Of a stretch of 64,000 bases of DNA, positions 7,361 to 16,127 are shown piece by piece. Within the stretch, counting starts at the first letter, position 1. The number at the start of each line of letters is the position of its first letter. Both the position numbers and the translations under genes were made by a program. The notes beneath the pieces were generated by a model. That model ran no database searches. It was not told where the DNA came from and saw only the letters and a list, made by a program, of their open reading frames with translations. The stretch covers positions 84,106 to 148,105 of the forward strand of contig CAXXNZ010000024.1 in assembly GCA_963676075.2 (NCBI GenBank), written 5' to 3'. This DNA is from JAHJQZ01 sp963676075. Lineage in GTDB: Bacteria > Pseudomonadota > Alphaproteobacteria > Rhizobiales > Devosiaceae.

Positions 7361-8368
7361 GTGTCCGAGCAATCGCCGGCAGAGCAAAACGCGAAAGCGA
7401 TCGGGGAAGCTGCTTCGACAAACGGGAGCTCTCTGCTCTCGCGGTTTTTTGCCGTAAGGGAAGCGCCGATCTTCATCATGTTGGCGCTGCTGTTCATCAT
7501 CTTGTCGGTGATCAGTCCCTATTTCCTGACAGCGCGCAATCTCGCCAACGTCGCCCAGCAGATTTCGGTTGTGGGAATCGTCGCCCTGGGTGAGGCGCTG
7601 GTGATCATCTCGGGCGGGCTCGACCTTTCGGTCGGCGCTGTCATCGGCCTGTCCGCAGTCTCGGCCGCGTTGGTCGCCCAGCATACCGGCAGTCCGTCTC
7701 TGGGCATTTTCGCCGCCATCGGCGTCGGCGCGCTGTTTGGGGCAGCCAATGGCCTGTTCGTGGCGCGTCTGAAGATCAATCCCTTCATCACGACACTCGG
7801 CACCATGTCGGTGGCGCGCGGCACGGCGCTTCTGATCACCAATGCCCGTCCGCAACAGTTCGACAACTGGGCAACCTTTCTCGGTGGCGGGCGCATTTTC
7901 GGCGTGCCGGCACAGTTTGTCTGGCTGGTTCTGCTGTCAATCATGGTCTGGATCTTCGCCACCCGCACGCGCTGGGGTCGCAACATCTACGCCATGGGTG
8001 ACAGCCTAAAGGCCGCCCGCTACGCCGGCGTCGATACCGACAAGCTGACGATCGGGGTCTTCACCCTGTCCGGCACGCTGGCGGGTTTCGGCGGCCTGCT
8101 CATCGCCGGTCTTCTCAACAACGCCAACCCCAATCTCGGCCTCGGCTACGAAATGGACGTCATCGCAGCGGTCATTCTCGGCGGCGTGGCCCTGACCGGC
8201 GGGCGTGGCGCCATTCCCGGCGTCGTTGCCGGCGCGGCGCTGATGGGCCTGTTGCGCAATGGCTTCGTGCTTCTGAGCGTTTCGGCTTACTGGCAGACGA
8301 TCGTCATCGGCCTGGTCGTCCTGTTCGCGGTCGGCGCCGACAGCTTCAGCCGCCGCGGCAAGGAATAG
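7361..8368 (+). CDS. Sugar ABC transporter permease, RbsC/XylH type
   Basis: 335 residues from GTG 7361, preceded by GGGAGGA. The inner-membrane permease of a carbohydrate-uptake (CUT2) importer. About ten hydrophobic segments are visible between residues 37 and 325. The family signatures are ALGEALVIISGGLDLSVGA (residues 77-95) and YAMGDSLKAARYAGVDTDK (residues 210-228, the ATPase-coupling loop). The first 30 residues are polar and cytoplasmic. It is the first gene of an operon with the binding protein, the ATPase and an esterase. The sugar is unknown; pentoses and their derivatives are usual for this class. Confidence 0.93.
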   Translation: MSEQSPAEQNAKAIGEAASTNGSSLLSRFFAVREAPIFIMLALLFIILSVISPYFLTARNLANVAQQISVVGIVALGEALVIISGGLDLSVGAVIGLSAVSAALVAQHTGSPSLGIFAAIGVGALFGAANGLFVARLKINPFITTLGTMSVARGTALLITNARPQQFDNWATFLGGGRIFGVPAQFVWLVLLSIMVWIFATRTRWGRNIYAMGDSLKAARYAGVDTDKLTIGVFTLSGTLAGFGGLLIAGLLNNANPNLGLGYEMDVIAAVILGGVALTGGRGAIPGVVAGAALMGLLRNGFVLLSVSAYWQTIVIGLVVLFAVGADSFSRRGKE

Positions 8369-8410
8369 CCGTACCAACCAAGACCAAGATCAACTCAAGT
8401 GGAGGAAACC

Positions 8411-9418
8411 ATGAGTATTACCAGCCTTACACGGCGTCGCTTCCTGACGGCGACCGGCGCAGGTCTCGTCATTCCGATGATTCCGAGCCTGTCGTTCGGC
8501 GCGGAAGTCGCGCTGCCCCCCGAAGCCGTGGAGTTCGGCGCAACGGTCAAGGCACTCGGCGCCTCGCCCCGCCCGCTGCGCATTGCCTGCCTGTCCTTCC
8601 AGAGTGCTGCATTCTGGGACGCGGTCTCCGAAGGTATCGTTTCGGCCAAGAACTATCTGGCGCCACTCAATTCGACCGTCGACCATCTGTCCTATGGCAC
8701 GTCCATCGACGTCGAATCCGTCGTCAATGGTCTCAACGCTGCGCTGGCCAAACAGTATGACGGCATCGCCGCCGTCACCGTGTTCGACGGTGCGGTGTCC
8801 AAGGTCAACGAGGTCATCGCCGCCGGCGTGCCGTTGATCAACTATGTGGCCGATTCCGCCGAGCGCTCCAACCGCACCTCCTCGCTCGGCCAGGTGGCCA
8901 TCAATGCCGGCAAGGCGGCTGGCGAGTTCATTTCCAACCAGCTCGGCGGCAAGGGCAAGGTAGCGGTCATCACCGGCTGGTTCGGCGCGCCGCAGCTCGA
9001 CGACCGCATGAACGGCATGATCGACTATCTCAAGGCCAACGCGCCGGGCATCGACATCATCGAGCCGATCGAGAACAAGGACGATGCCAATACCGCCTAC
9101 CAGCAGGCCTCCGACCTGATCACAGCGCACCAGGACCTTGACGTCATCTACGTCACCGGCGGCGGCCCGGAAGGTGCGGCCAAGGCGATCCGCGACGCAG
9201 ATCTGACCGGCAAGGTCTTTGTCGTCGGCTACGACTACCTGCCTGACCGCAAGACCTATCTCGATCAGGGCGAAATGCTGGCGTTGGTCAGCCAGGACCC
9301 GCAGCGGCAGTCTTTCGACTCCATCGTCATGCTGCACAACATCCTCGCTTTCGGCACCGAGTATCCGGCCGATATCGAGATCGAGGCCCGGATGACAACC
9401 GGCAAATACGCCAAATAG
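8411..9418 (+). CDS. Sugar ABC transporter periplasmic binding protein, Tat-exported
   Basis: 335 residues from ATG 8411 (GGAGGAAACC upstream). The N-terminus has a twin-arginine signal (TRRRFLTATGAGL, residues 6-18) with likely cleavage after SFGA, so it is folded before export. The mature part is a type-I binding-protein fold (Peripla_BP_4) with a ribose-binding-protein-like layout (YDGIAAVTVFDGAVSKVNEV, DLDVIYVTGGGPEGAAKA). It delivers the sugar to the permease at 7361 and is followed by a strong palindrome that probably raises its level relative to the ATPase gene. Confidence 0.92.
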   Translation: MSITSLTRRRFLTATGAGLVIPMIPSLSFGAEVALPPEAVEFGATVKALGASPRPLRIACLSFQSAAFWDAVSEGIVSAKNYLAPLNSTVDHLSYGTSIDVESVVNGLNAALAKQYDGIAAVTVFDGAVSKVNEVIAAGVPLINYVADSAERSNRTSSLGQVAINAGKAAGEFISNQLGGKGKVAVITGWFGAPQLDDRMNGMIDYLKANAPGIDIIEPIENKDDANTAYQQASDLITAHQDLDVIYVTGGGPEGAAKAIRDADLTGKVFVVGYDYLPDRKTYLDQGEMLALVSQDPQRQSFDSIVMLHNILAFGTEYPADIEIEARMTTGKYAK

Positions 9419-9425
9419 CCTTTCG

Positions 9426-9447
9426 GCCGGCCCGCATGCGGGCCGGC
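9426..9447 (+). terminator. Perfect 22-bp palindrome between binding-protein and ATPase genes
   Basis: GCCGGCCCGCA followed by its exact reverse complement, eight bases after the binding-protein stop and followed by TTC. Such an intercistronic hairpin usually acts as an attenuator and RNA stabiliser, so that the binding protein is made in excess over the ATPase. Confidence 0.6.
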
Positions 9448-9475
9448 TTCATCTCCTCTGCCCGGAACGTTTCCC

Positions 9476-10969
9476 ATGCCCGAACCTTTTGCCACAGCCT
9501 CAGGCGCGCCATTTCTTGAACTGCGCCATATCGTCAAGAGCTTCGACGGCGTGACAGTCCTGAAACAGGTGGACTTCACGGTCACCGAAGGCGAGATCAT
9601 CGGCCTGATCGGCGAAAACGGCGCCGGCAAGAGCACCTGCATGAACATCATTGCCGGCGAGCTAGCGCCCAATGATGGCGACGTGCTGATCGACGGCAAG
9701 CCCGTACGTCTCAACGGCGTCTCGGCCGGGCTGGATCAGGGCATCCGCTTCATCCACCAGGAGTTGTCGCTGGTGGGCGCCCTAACCGTGGCCGAAAACA
9801 TATTTCTCGGTGATTACGCCTCCAACCGGTTCGGCTTTCTCGACAGGAAGAAGCTGAAAAAGGCGGCCGCCGAAACGCTTGCGCGCGTGCGCGCCAGCCA
9901 CATCGATCCCCTGACGCGGGTGGAAACCCTGCGCGCCGGTGACCAGCAGATGGTCGAGATCGCCAAAGCGCTGGCGCACGGCCGGCCGCGCCTGCTGATC
10001 ATGGACGAACCGACCTCCTCGCTGACCGAACACGAGGCCTCGGCGCTGTTCGATCTGGCCTCCGAGCTGGCCGCGGCCGGAACGGCGATCATCTTCATCA
10101 CCCACCGTCTGGAGGAAATCCAGGCCATCAGTCACCGCGTCGTCGTTCTGCGCGACGGCGAAAAGGTGGCCGAACTGCCGGTGCCAGTCAGCCGTGAAAC
10201 CATGATCGCCCAGATGGTCGGCAAGGAATCCGCTGTTTCGCAGCCGGTTATACGAACGGTCGATGGCGAGCCGGTCCTGCGGGTCAACGACATCAGCGAT
10301 GGCAACCTGGCAAATATCGTCTTCGAGTTGCGCCGTGGCGAAATTCTCGGGCTTTTCGGCCTGGTCGGCTCCGGCCGAACCGAACTGCTTGAAATCCTGT
10401 TCGGCATCCGTCCGAAAAGGCGCGGCGAACTCTGGCTTGCCCAAAGCCTGAACAAAGAAACCCCGAGCATTCGCATGGTCACTGAGTCCCGCAAGACCAG
10501 CGGCATCCTCCCCCTGCATTCGGTCGCCGATAACGTGGCTATATCGGCCTGGCCACAATTGCAGCGCGGTCTGTTCATCAACCGCAAGGACCAGACGGCT
10601 TTGGTCGAGGACGCGCGCAATCGCTTCCGCATTCGCGTCGCCCGTACCGAACAGCCGATCACCTCCCTGTCCGGTGGCAACCAGCAAAAGGCCCTTCTGG
10701 CCCGCGCCTTCGCGGCCAAGCCGGATATCCTTCTGCTCGACGAACCGACACACGGCGTCGATGTCGGCGCCAAGGGCGAAATCTACACCCTTATCCGGCA
10801 GATGGCGGATGCCGGCATGGCGATCATCCTGGCCTCCTCGGAAGTTCCCGAGCTTATGGCCATCGTCGATCGCTGCGTAGTGCTGTCCTTGCAGCAACAG
10901 GCCGGCATCCTGACCCGAGACCAATTGGCGGAAGAACAGCTGCTCAAGCTCGCCTTTTCGCGACACTAA
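9476..10969 (+). CDS. Sugar ABC transporter ATP-binding protein with two ATPase domains, RbsA/XylG type
   Basis: 497 residues with two fused nucleotide-binding domains, the normal size. Domain 1 has Walker A GENGAGKST (residues 44-52) and Walker B LLIMDEPTS, with a degenerate signature (LRAGDQQ). Domain 2 (residues from about 262) has the weak P-loop GLVGSGRTE typical of CUT2 second domains, the signature SLSGGNQQKALLARA and Walker B LLLDEPTHGVDVGAK. It powers the permease at 7361. Its stop is 14 bp before the esterase gene. Confidence 0.94.
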   Translation: MPEPFATASGAPFLELRHIVKSFDGVTVLKQVDFTVTEGEIIGLIGENGAGKSTCMNIIAGELAPNDGDVLIDGKPVRLNGVSAGLDQGIRFIHQELSLVGALTVAENIFLGDYASNRFGFLDRKKLKKAAAETLARVRASHIDPLTRVETLRAGDQQMVEIAKALAHGRPRLLIMDEPTSSLTEHEASALFDLASELAAAGTAIIFITHRLEEIQAISHRVVVLRDGEKVAELPVPVSRETMIAQMVGKESAVSQPVIRTVDGEPVLRVNDISDGNLANIVFELRRGEILGLFGLVGSGRTELLEILFGIRPKRRGELWLAQSLNKETPSIRMVTESRKTSGILPLHSVADNVAISAWPQLQRGLFINRKDQTALVEDARNRFRIRVARTEQPITSLSGGNQQKALLARAFAAKPDILLLDEPTHGVDVGAKGEIYTLIRQMADAGMAIILASSEVPELMAIVDRCVVLSLQQQAGILTRDQLAEEQLLKLAFSRH

Positions 10970-10983
10970 CCCTGCGGACGATC

Positions 10984-11628
10984 ATGAAAAACGTACTTTG
11001 TTTTGGCGATTCAAATACCTGGGGCGCCGTCCCGGTGGAAACCTATGGGGTCAACCGGCGCTATCCGTTGCAAGACCGCTGGCCAAGTGTGCTCCAATCG
11101 GAGCTGGGGCCGGGTTGGCACATCATCGCCGAAGGCCTGCCGGCCCGCACCACGGTGCTCGGAGATGCGGTTGGTGGCGAACACTTTTCCGGCCTGAGTT
11201 ACCTCAAGCCCTGCATGCTTAGCCACACGCCGATTGACTGGCTTGTTGTGATGCTCGGCACCAACGACCTCAAGCGGCAATTCGATCTGGAACCCCAAGA
11301 TGTCGCCGAAGGCCTCGATCGTGTTCTGATCGAAGCCAGGGGCGTGGCCGAACTGACCGGCGACACGATGCGAACCCTAGTTGTGTGCCCTCCGCCCCTG
11401 ACCGAGACAGGCGTGTTCGCCGCCATGTTCCGTGGCGCCAGCAGCAAGTCCGGACGCCTTGCAGGCCCCATGGAAGCTGTTGCGCGCAAAAGAAACGCCG
11501 GTTTTCTAGATGCTGGCAAGGTCATCTCTTCAAGCACCGTCGACGGCATCCATCTCGCTGCCGATCAGCATATGGCGCTTGGCAAAGCCGTGGCGAATAG
11601 CCTTGCGGAGCTTGAGGCAACGCCCTAA
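10984..11628 (+). CDS. SGNH/GDSL-family esterase
   Basis: 214 residues with all four SGNH blocks: block I CFGDSNTWG (nucleophile S10), block II glycine in the GLPARTT/VGGEH region, block III MLGTNDLK (residues 90-97) and block V DGIHLAADQH (catalytic Asp and His). There is no signal peptide, so it works in the cytoplasm. As the last gene of a sugar-uptake operon it probably removes acetyl or similar acyl groups from the imported carbohydrate, like cytoplasmic acetyl-xylooligosaccharide esterases; the substrate is inferred from context only. Confidence 0.88.
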   Translation: MKNVLCFGDSNTWGAVPVETYGVNRRYPLQDRWPSVLQSELGPGWHIIAEGLPARTTVLGDAVGGEHFSGLSYLKPCMLSHTPIDWLVVMLGTNDLKRQFDLEPQDVAEGLDRVLIEARGVAELTGDTMRTLVVCPPPLTETGVFAAMFRGASSKSGRLAGPMEAVARKRNAGFLDAGKVISSSTVDGIHLAADQHMALGKAVANSLAELEATP

Positions 11629-11858
11629 TCGCAAACGCAGCAGCGCACCAAAAATCGTTCCCCGAGCCAACCGCATCAACGCATTGATGACGTCTTGATA
11701 TCAAGCTGACGGGCCGAACTGGGGCCGTCACCTGATGTCGGTGTCGCGGCCATCGGTTTTGCCAGAACTGCCGTGTGCGTGTAGAAGCACCGGCTTCTGT
11801 TGACGGCATTGTCCGTGACAGGCGCGTGTCGTAAAACAAGACCAATCGAGGCGTATTA

Positions 11859-13631
11859 ATGATGTGCTCCCCTGGTCGGCGCAGGCGTTTTGTCTGCGCG
11901 CTTATTCTTGCCCTGGCCAGCCTGGTGTCGGCGACCATCGGGGCCGTGGCGGATGATGTTCCCACGGTGCGCATCGGCGTCATCACCCCACGCGACATCA
12001 TGGGACCGGAATACAGCTGGGGCGGCACACTCGACCAGCTCTCAAGCGCCCTGCCGCAGTACCGGTTCGTCATGGAGGTTTTCGACCGCGACCGCAGCCG
12101 CGACGCGGTCGAGAACCAGAAGGTCGATTTCATCATCGGCAATCCGGCGCAATATGTCGAAATGGAAGCCGATTTCGGCATCTCGCGCATTGCCACGGTC
12201 GAGTTCGCCGACGGACCGGCACCATCCAGCGCCATTGGCAGCCTGATCTTCACCCGCGCGGACCGCACCGACATCAAGACGCTGGACGACGTCCGCGGCA
12301 AACGCCTGGTCGCCATCGAATCCGTGCTGTTCGGCGGTTTCAGCCTCGGCTGGCTGGAGCTGAAAAAGCACGGCATTGATCCATTCCACGATACGCAGAG
12401 CCTCGAATTTGTCGGCGAGCCGGTGGAAAAGGTCTTTGCCACCGTCGCGGATGGCAGTGCCGATGTCGGCATCGCCCGCACCTGCTATTTCGAGCGGTTG
12501 GTCGCTGCCGGCGAGATTTCGGCAGGCGAGTTTGCCGCTATCGATGGCCAGACGCCCGCGCGTCTTGGGTGCCTGACCTCGACGCCGCTTTACCCGGACT
12601 GGCCGTTCTCGAAACTCTCCCACACCTCGGACGCGCTGGCCAAGCAGGTGGCGCAGGCGCTTTTGGCCATGCCGCCAGACGAGAACGGCGTCAGCTGGAC
12701 CATTCCCGTCGACTACCAGCCGGTCCAGTCGGTCTTCCGTACCCTGAAGATCGGCCCTTATGCCGATCTGGGGCCGCGCGACCCCTGGCAGATCCTGTCC
12801 GATAACTGGCAATGGGTGGCGGCGGCGCTGCTTGGCCTGGCCTGGGTTCTGGTCAGTCTTGCCCGCGTCCAGTATCTGGTGCGGCTGCGCACCCAGCAGC
12901 TCAACGACGCCCATCTGATGGCGCGGCGCGAACGCGAGAACCTCGAACATGCCGCCCGGTTGTCGCTCATGGGCGAAATGGCCAGTTCGCTGGCCCATGA
13001 AATCAGCCAGCCGCTCGCTGCAATCGTCAACTATGCCCGCGGCTGTCAGCGCCGCATGTCGTCGGGCACCCGCATCGAGGAGATCGAACCGGGCATGGCC
13101 CAGATCGTCGTCCAGGCCGAGCGGGCCACCAGCATCGTGCGGCGCATGCGCGATTTCGTGCGCAAACGGCCGCCCGTCGTGGCGCCGGTCCGCATTCGCG
13201 AGATCCTCGAGGAAACGCTCGAGTTCTTTCGTCCACTGGCCGAACGGCAGGGCGTGCTGCTGATCTACGAGGCGCCGGACGCCCTCCCGATCGTCAATGT
13301 CGACCGCATCCAAATCGAGGAAGTGCTGCTCAACCTGCTGCAGAATGCCGTCGACGCCTGCAAGGGCAGCGACGTCCGGCAGGTCAGCATTACCCTCTCG
13401 ATCGAGACCGAGTCGGTCTTGATCTCGGTCAGCGACACCGGACCCGGCATGTCGGAAGAGACGCGCAGCCGGTTGTTCGAAGCATTCTACACCACCAAGC
13501 CCGAAGGCCTCGGCCTCGGCTTGTCGTTGAGCCGTTCCATCGTCGAAGCCCATGGTGGGCGCCTGATCGGCGAAAATCTCGACGCGGGCGGCACCCAGAT
13601 GTCCTTTTCCCTGCCTGTCAGCCAGGAGTGA
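11859..13631 (+). CDS. Sensor histidine kinase with PhnD-like periplasmic domain, TtrS-like
   Basis: 590 residues. A signal sequence (1-31) is followed by a PhnD/SsuA-type solute-binding domain (about 35-300), a transmembrane helix (about 317-338), a short coiled coil, a HisKA domain with the phosphoacceptor H380 in SSLAHEISQPLAAIV, and a HATPase domain (N box LLNLLQNAVDACK, G1 DTGPGMSEE, G2 GLGLGLSLSRSI). This layout is that of TtrS, the tetrathionate sensor, and of related sensors of sulfur oxyanions or phosphonates. The response regulator gene starts five bases after the stop. Tetrathionate reductase genes are absent from the window, so the ligand may be another sulfur compound. Confidence 0.88.
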   Translation: MMCSPGRRRRFVCALILALASLVSATIGAVADDVPTVRIGVITPRDIMGPEYSWGGTLDQLSSALPQYRFVMEVFDRDRSRDAVENQKVDFIIGNPAQYVEMEADFGISRIATVEFADGPAPSSAIGSLIFTRADRTDIKTLDDVRGKRLVAIESVLFGGFSLGWLELKKHGIDPFHDTQSLEFVGEPVEKVFATVADGSADVGIARTCYFERLVAAGEISAGEFAAIDGQTPARLGCLTSTPLYPDWPFSKLSHTSDALAKQVAQALLAMPPDENGVSWTIPVDYQPVQSVFRTLKIGPYADLGPRDPWQILSDNWQWVAAALLGLAWVLVSLARVQYLVRLRTQQLNDAHLMARRERENLEHAARLSLMGEMASSLAHEISQPLAAIVNYARGCQRRMSSGTRIEEIEPGMAQIVVQAERATSIVRRMRDFVRKRPPVVAPVRIREILEETLEFFRPLAERQGVLLIYEAPDALPIVNVDRIQIEEVLLNLLQNAVDACKGSDVRQVSITLSIETESVLISVSDTGPGMSEETRSRLFEAFYTTKPEGLGLGLSLSRSIVEAHGGRLIGENLDAGGTQMSFSLPVSQE

Positions 13632-13635
13632 AGCC

Positions 13636-14259
13636 ATGACCTCCGATCTCTCCCCAACGGTGTTTGTCGTCGACGACGATCCTGCCATGCGCGATTCTCT
13701 GGTCTTCCTGATCGGCGGCGTCGGCTATGCCTGCACCGCCTTTGCCTCGGCGGAAGAGTTCCTTGCCCAGCTTCACCCGGGCCAGACAGGGTGCCTGGTG
13801 GTCGATGTCCGCATGCCCGGCATGAGCGGGCTCGATCTGCAAAAGGAACTGAACGCCCGCAACGCCACGCTCGGCGTCATCATCGTCACCGGCCACGGCG
13901 ACGTGCCGATGGCCGTGCGTGCCATTCGCGACGGCGCTGTCGAGTTCCTCGAAAAGCCGGTCAATGACCAGGTGCTGCTCGACAAGATCAACGAGGCACT
14001 TAAGAGGAGCGAAGCGGCAACCGCCCTGTGGCACCACCGCGAGGACGTCAATGCCCGCCGCGCCAGCTTGACCCCGCGCGAATCGGACGTGCTCGACCTC
14101 GTCGTCGCCGGCAAGCCCAACAAGACCATCGCCTCGGACCTCAACATCTCGGTCAAGACGGTGGAAGTGCATCGCCACAACGTCATGGAGAAGATGGGTG
14201 TGCGTTCGGCGGTCGAGCTGGCACGGCTCTTCTCCTCCTGCCTTGGGGATAACCCCTAG
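13636..14259 (+). CDS. Response regulator, FixJ/TtrR-like, LuxR-type output domain
   Basis: 207 residues. Receiver domain at residues 8-120 with the acidic pocket D13-D15, phosphoacceptor D57 in CLVVDVRMPGMSG and conserved K107. A LuxR/FixJ helix-turn-helix follows at about 145-205 (LTPRESDVLDLVVAGKPNKTIA..., ISVKTVEVHRHNVMEKM). It is the partner of the upstream sensor kinase. The 22-bp tandem repeats just after its stop codon and upstream of the tusA-like gene are the most likely binding site. Confidence 0.9.
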   Translation: MTSDLSPTVFVVDDDPAMRDSLVFLIGGVGYACTAFASAEEFLAQLHPGQTGCLVVDVRMPGMSGLDLQKELNARNATLGVIIVTGHGDVPMAVRAIRDGAVEFLEKPVNDQVLLDKINEALKRSEAATALWHHREDVNARRASLTPRESDVLDLVVAGKPNKTIASDLNISVKTVEVHRHNVMEKMGVRSAVELARLFSSCLGDNP

Positions 14260-14274
14260 ACCCCTCCGGGTCTC

Positions 14275-14318
14275 TCCCGAATGCCCATGGGGTTCATCCC
14301 GAACCGGCATGGGGATGC
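14275..14318 (+). promoter_or_regulatory. Two 22-bp tandem repeats upstream of the tusA-like operon
   Basis: TCCCGAA-n4-CATGGGG occurs at 14275-14292 and again at 14297-14314; 15 of the 22 positions of the repeat unit are identical. The period of 22 bp is about two helical turns, so two regulator dimers could bind side by side on the same face. The repeats start 16 bases after the response regulator gene and end 108 bases before the tusA-like start. Confidence 0.5.
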
Positions 14319-14425
14319 ACCCAATTTATGAGATTTTTCTTCACGTTAGTATCCGGCCGTCCTCCTCAAGACGTTGCCGGCCAGGCGAGATCGTCGGCCG
14401 CGACCACCAAATAAGGAATACGAAG

Positions 14426-14653
14426 ATGGCCGAACATTCTCTTGATTGCCTGGGTGAAGCCTGCCCGGTGCCGCTGGTGCGCACGCAAAAGGCGATCGCC
14501 GGCATGCCCATCGGCGATGTGCTCGTGGTCGAGATCGATCACTCCTGCGCCATGAAGAACATCCCGGAATGGGTCAACAACGAAGGCCACAACTTCGAGA
14601 TCGAGGAAGTTGAAGCCGGCCGCTGGGAAATCGTCATCGAGAAGACCCACTGA
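14426..14653 (+). CDS. TusA-family sulfur carrier (TsuB/YeeD-like)
   Basis: 75 residues from ATG 14426 (AAGGA nine bases upstream). A single TusA/SirA domain with the CPxP motif CPVPL (active cysteine C13) and a second cysteine C8. The family passes persulfide sulfur between proteins; the variant paired with YeeE transporters (TsuB/YeeD) is reported to handle thiosulfate after import. The two transporter half-genes follow directly, which supports that role. A selenium role is also possible, since TusA-like and YedE proteins occur in selenium gene clusters. Confidence 0.88.
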   Translation: MAEHSLDCLGEACPVPLVRTQKAIAGMPIGDVLVVEIDHSCAMKNIPEWVNNEGHNFEIEEVEAGRWEIVIEKTH

Positions 14654-14733
14654 CCCCGTCCCGGCCTGCCGCCAGCGCCAATGGCGCGGCGGCAGACGCC
14701 TCCTGACTCTTCTCCCTCCTGAAAGTCACATCC

Positions 14734-15324
14734 ATGTCCGACACAACTTCCGCCGGCAAGCCGGGCGCGAGCCGTCCTGCTGGGCTGAGCGACATCCGCA
14801 ACAATGCGGTTTTCAAGTCCTTGTTCGTCAATCCCTGGACCTATGTCACCGGTGCGGTGCTTCTGGCCCTTCTCAACATCGCTCTGCTCGCCTCGACCGG
14901 CAAAGGCTGGGGTGTGACCACCACCTTCGCCTACTGGTCGGGCTGGATTTGGAACATGTTCGGTGGTGACGCCAGCAATTGGGCCTATTTCACCGAGGTG
15001 AAAAAGAGCTTCACCAATCCCGAGCTCAACTTCTTCAACCACTCCGGTTCCATCATGGATCTCGGCGTGATCATCGGCGCACTTCTGGCAACGCTTCTGG
15101 CCAGTCAAGCCCGCTTCAAGAAGCTGAAATCCTCCAAGCAGGCGGTCGCCGCCATTCTCGGTGGTCTGCTGATGGGCTTCGGCGCCCGCGTCTCCTTCGG
15201 CTGCAATATCGGCGCCATGTTCACCGGCCTGCCCTCCATGTCGCTGTCGGGCTGGGTGTTCATGGTCTTCATCTTCATCGGCGCTGCGGTCGGTTCCTGG
15301 CTGCTCGTCAAGTTCTTCATCTGA
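14734..15324 (+). CDS. YeeE/YedE-family transporter half 1 (TsuA-like)
   Basis: 196 residues with about four or five membrane helices (36-58, 65-80, 106-124, 138-160, 172-195). The signature GFGARVSFGCNIGAMFTG (residues 149-166) carries the conserved cysteine C157. In single-chain YeeE/TsuA proteins, conserved cysteines line the thiosulfate path. The protein is about half the length of the fused form, and the next gene supplies the other half. As I remember the fused proteins, this motif belongs to the C-terminal half, so gene order is reversed relative to the fusion. Confidence 0.85.
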   Translation: MSDTTSAGKPGASRPAGLSDIRNNAVFKSLFVNPWTYVTGAVLLALLNIALLASTGKGWGVTTTFAYWSGWIWNMFGGDASNWAYFTEVKKSFTNPELNFFNHSGSIMDLGVIIGALLATLLASQARFKKLKSSKQAVAAILGGLLMGFGARVSFGCNIGAMFTGLPSMSLSGWVFMVFIFIGAAVGSWLLVKFFI

Positions 15325-15341
15325 GCCGGAGGATATTCAAT

Positions 15342-16046
15342 ATGACCGACGCAACCGCAACGCCTGCCGGCTCCGGCATCTCCCGCATCAAGCGCACGCG
15401 CGCCGCCGCCAAGCCGACGCCGTCCCAGCTTCCCTATGCCGGCCTTTTGATCCTCGGCATCATCGTTTTCGGCTTCTTCCTGAGTTCGCCCAAGCTCGTG
15501 CTCATCTGGATCGTCTCGGTAGCCCTTGGGCTGGTGCTTCAGCGCTCCCGCTTCTGCTTCACCGCCGCCATGCGCGATCCGGTGCTGACCGGCGGCACAA
15601 GCCTGACCAAGGCCGTGGTCATCGGCCTTGCCGTCGCCACCGTCGGGTTCACTGCCATCTCGATGGGGCCATATCTCAAGTCGGGTGAACTGGCTGACGC
15701 CGCCAAGATGATCGCGCTGGAGCCCGTGGGTATCCACACCGCCATCGGTGCCTTCCTGTTCGGCATCGGTGCCGTCATCGCCGGCGGCTGCGCCTCCGGC
15801 ACGCTGATGCGCGTCGGTGAGGGCTACGCCCAGCAGATGATCGCCCTGGTGTTCTTCGTCATCGGTTCCGGCCTTGGCGCTGCGACCTGGCCGATCTGGC
15901 GCGATGCGCTGGGTGTGAACCTTCAGGCAAAGATCTACATGCCCGAACTTCTGGGCGGCATGGTGCCGGCCCTGATCGTGCAGTTCGCACTGCTGTTCGC
16001 AGTCTGGTTCGCGGCGGACTGGTGGAGCAAGCGCAAGGCGTCCTGA
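15342..16046 (+). CDS. YeeE/YedE-family transporter half 2 (TsuA-like)
   Basis: 234 residues from ATG 15342 (GGAGGA nine bases upstream). The first 30 residues are basic and cytoplasmic, then about six helices. Signatures: LGLVLQRSRFCFTAAMRD (residues 62-79, C72) and GIGAVIAGGCASGTLMRVGEG (residues 141-161, C150). It completes the transporter begun by the preceding gene. Expected role: import of thiosulfate or a related sulfur/selenium species for the TusA-like carrier. Confidence 0.87.
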   Translation: MTDATATPAGSGISRIKRTRAAAKPTPSQLPYAGLLILGIIVFGFFLSSPKLVLIWIVSVALGLVLQRSRFCFTAAMRDPVLTGGTSLTKAVVIGLAVATVGFTAISMGPYLKSGELADAAKMIALEPVGIHTAIGAFLFGIGAVIAGGCASGTLMRVGEGYAQQMIALVFFVIGSGLGAATWPIWRDALGVNLQAKIYMPELLGGMVPALIVQFALLFAVWFAADWWSKRKAS

Positions 16047-16127
16047 GCTCCGCCCCCGAGGCCGCGGTGACAATGCCGCGGCCCGGCTCGTCCGTAACTC
16101 TCCAAATCCCAAGAAAAGATCCGAAAA

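Noticed and set aside
12042..13688. 548-codon open frame on the minus strand
   Set aside because: Antisense shadow of the sensor kinase gene, whose domains are unmistakable.
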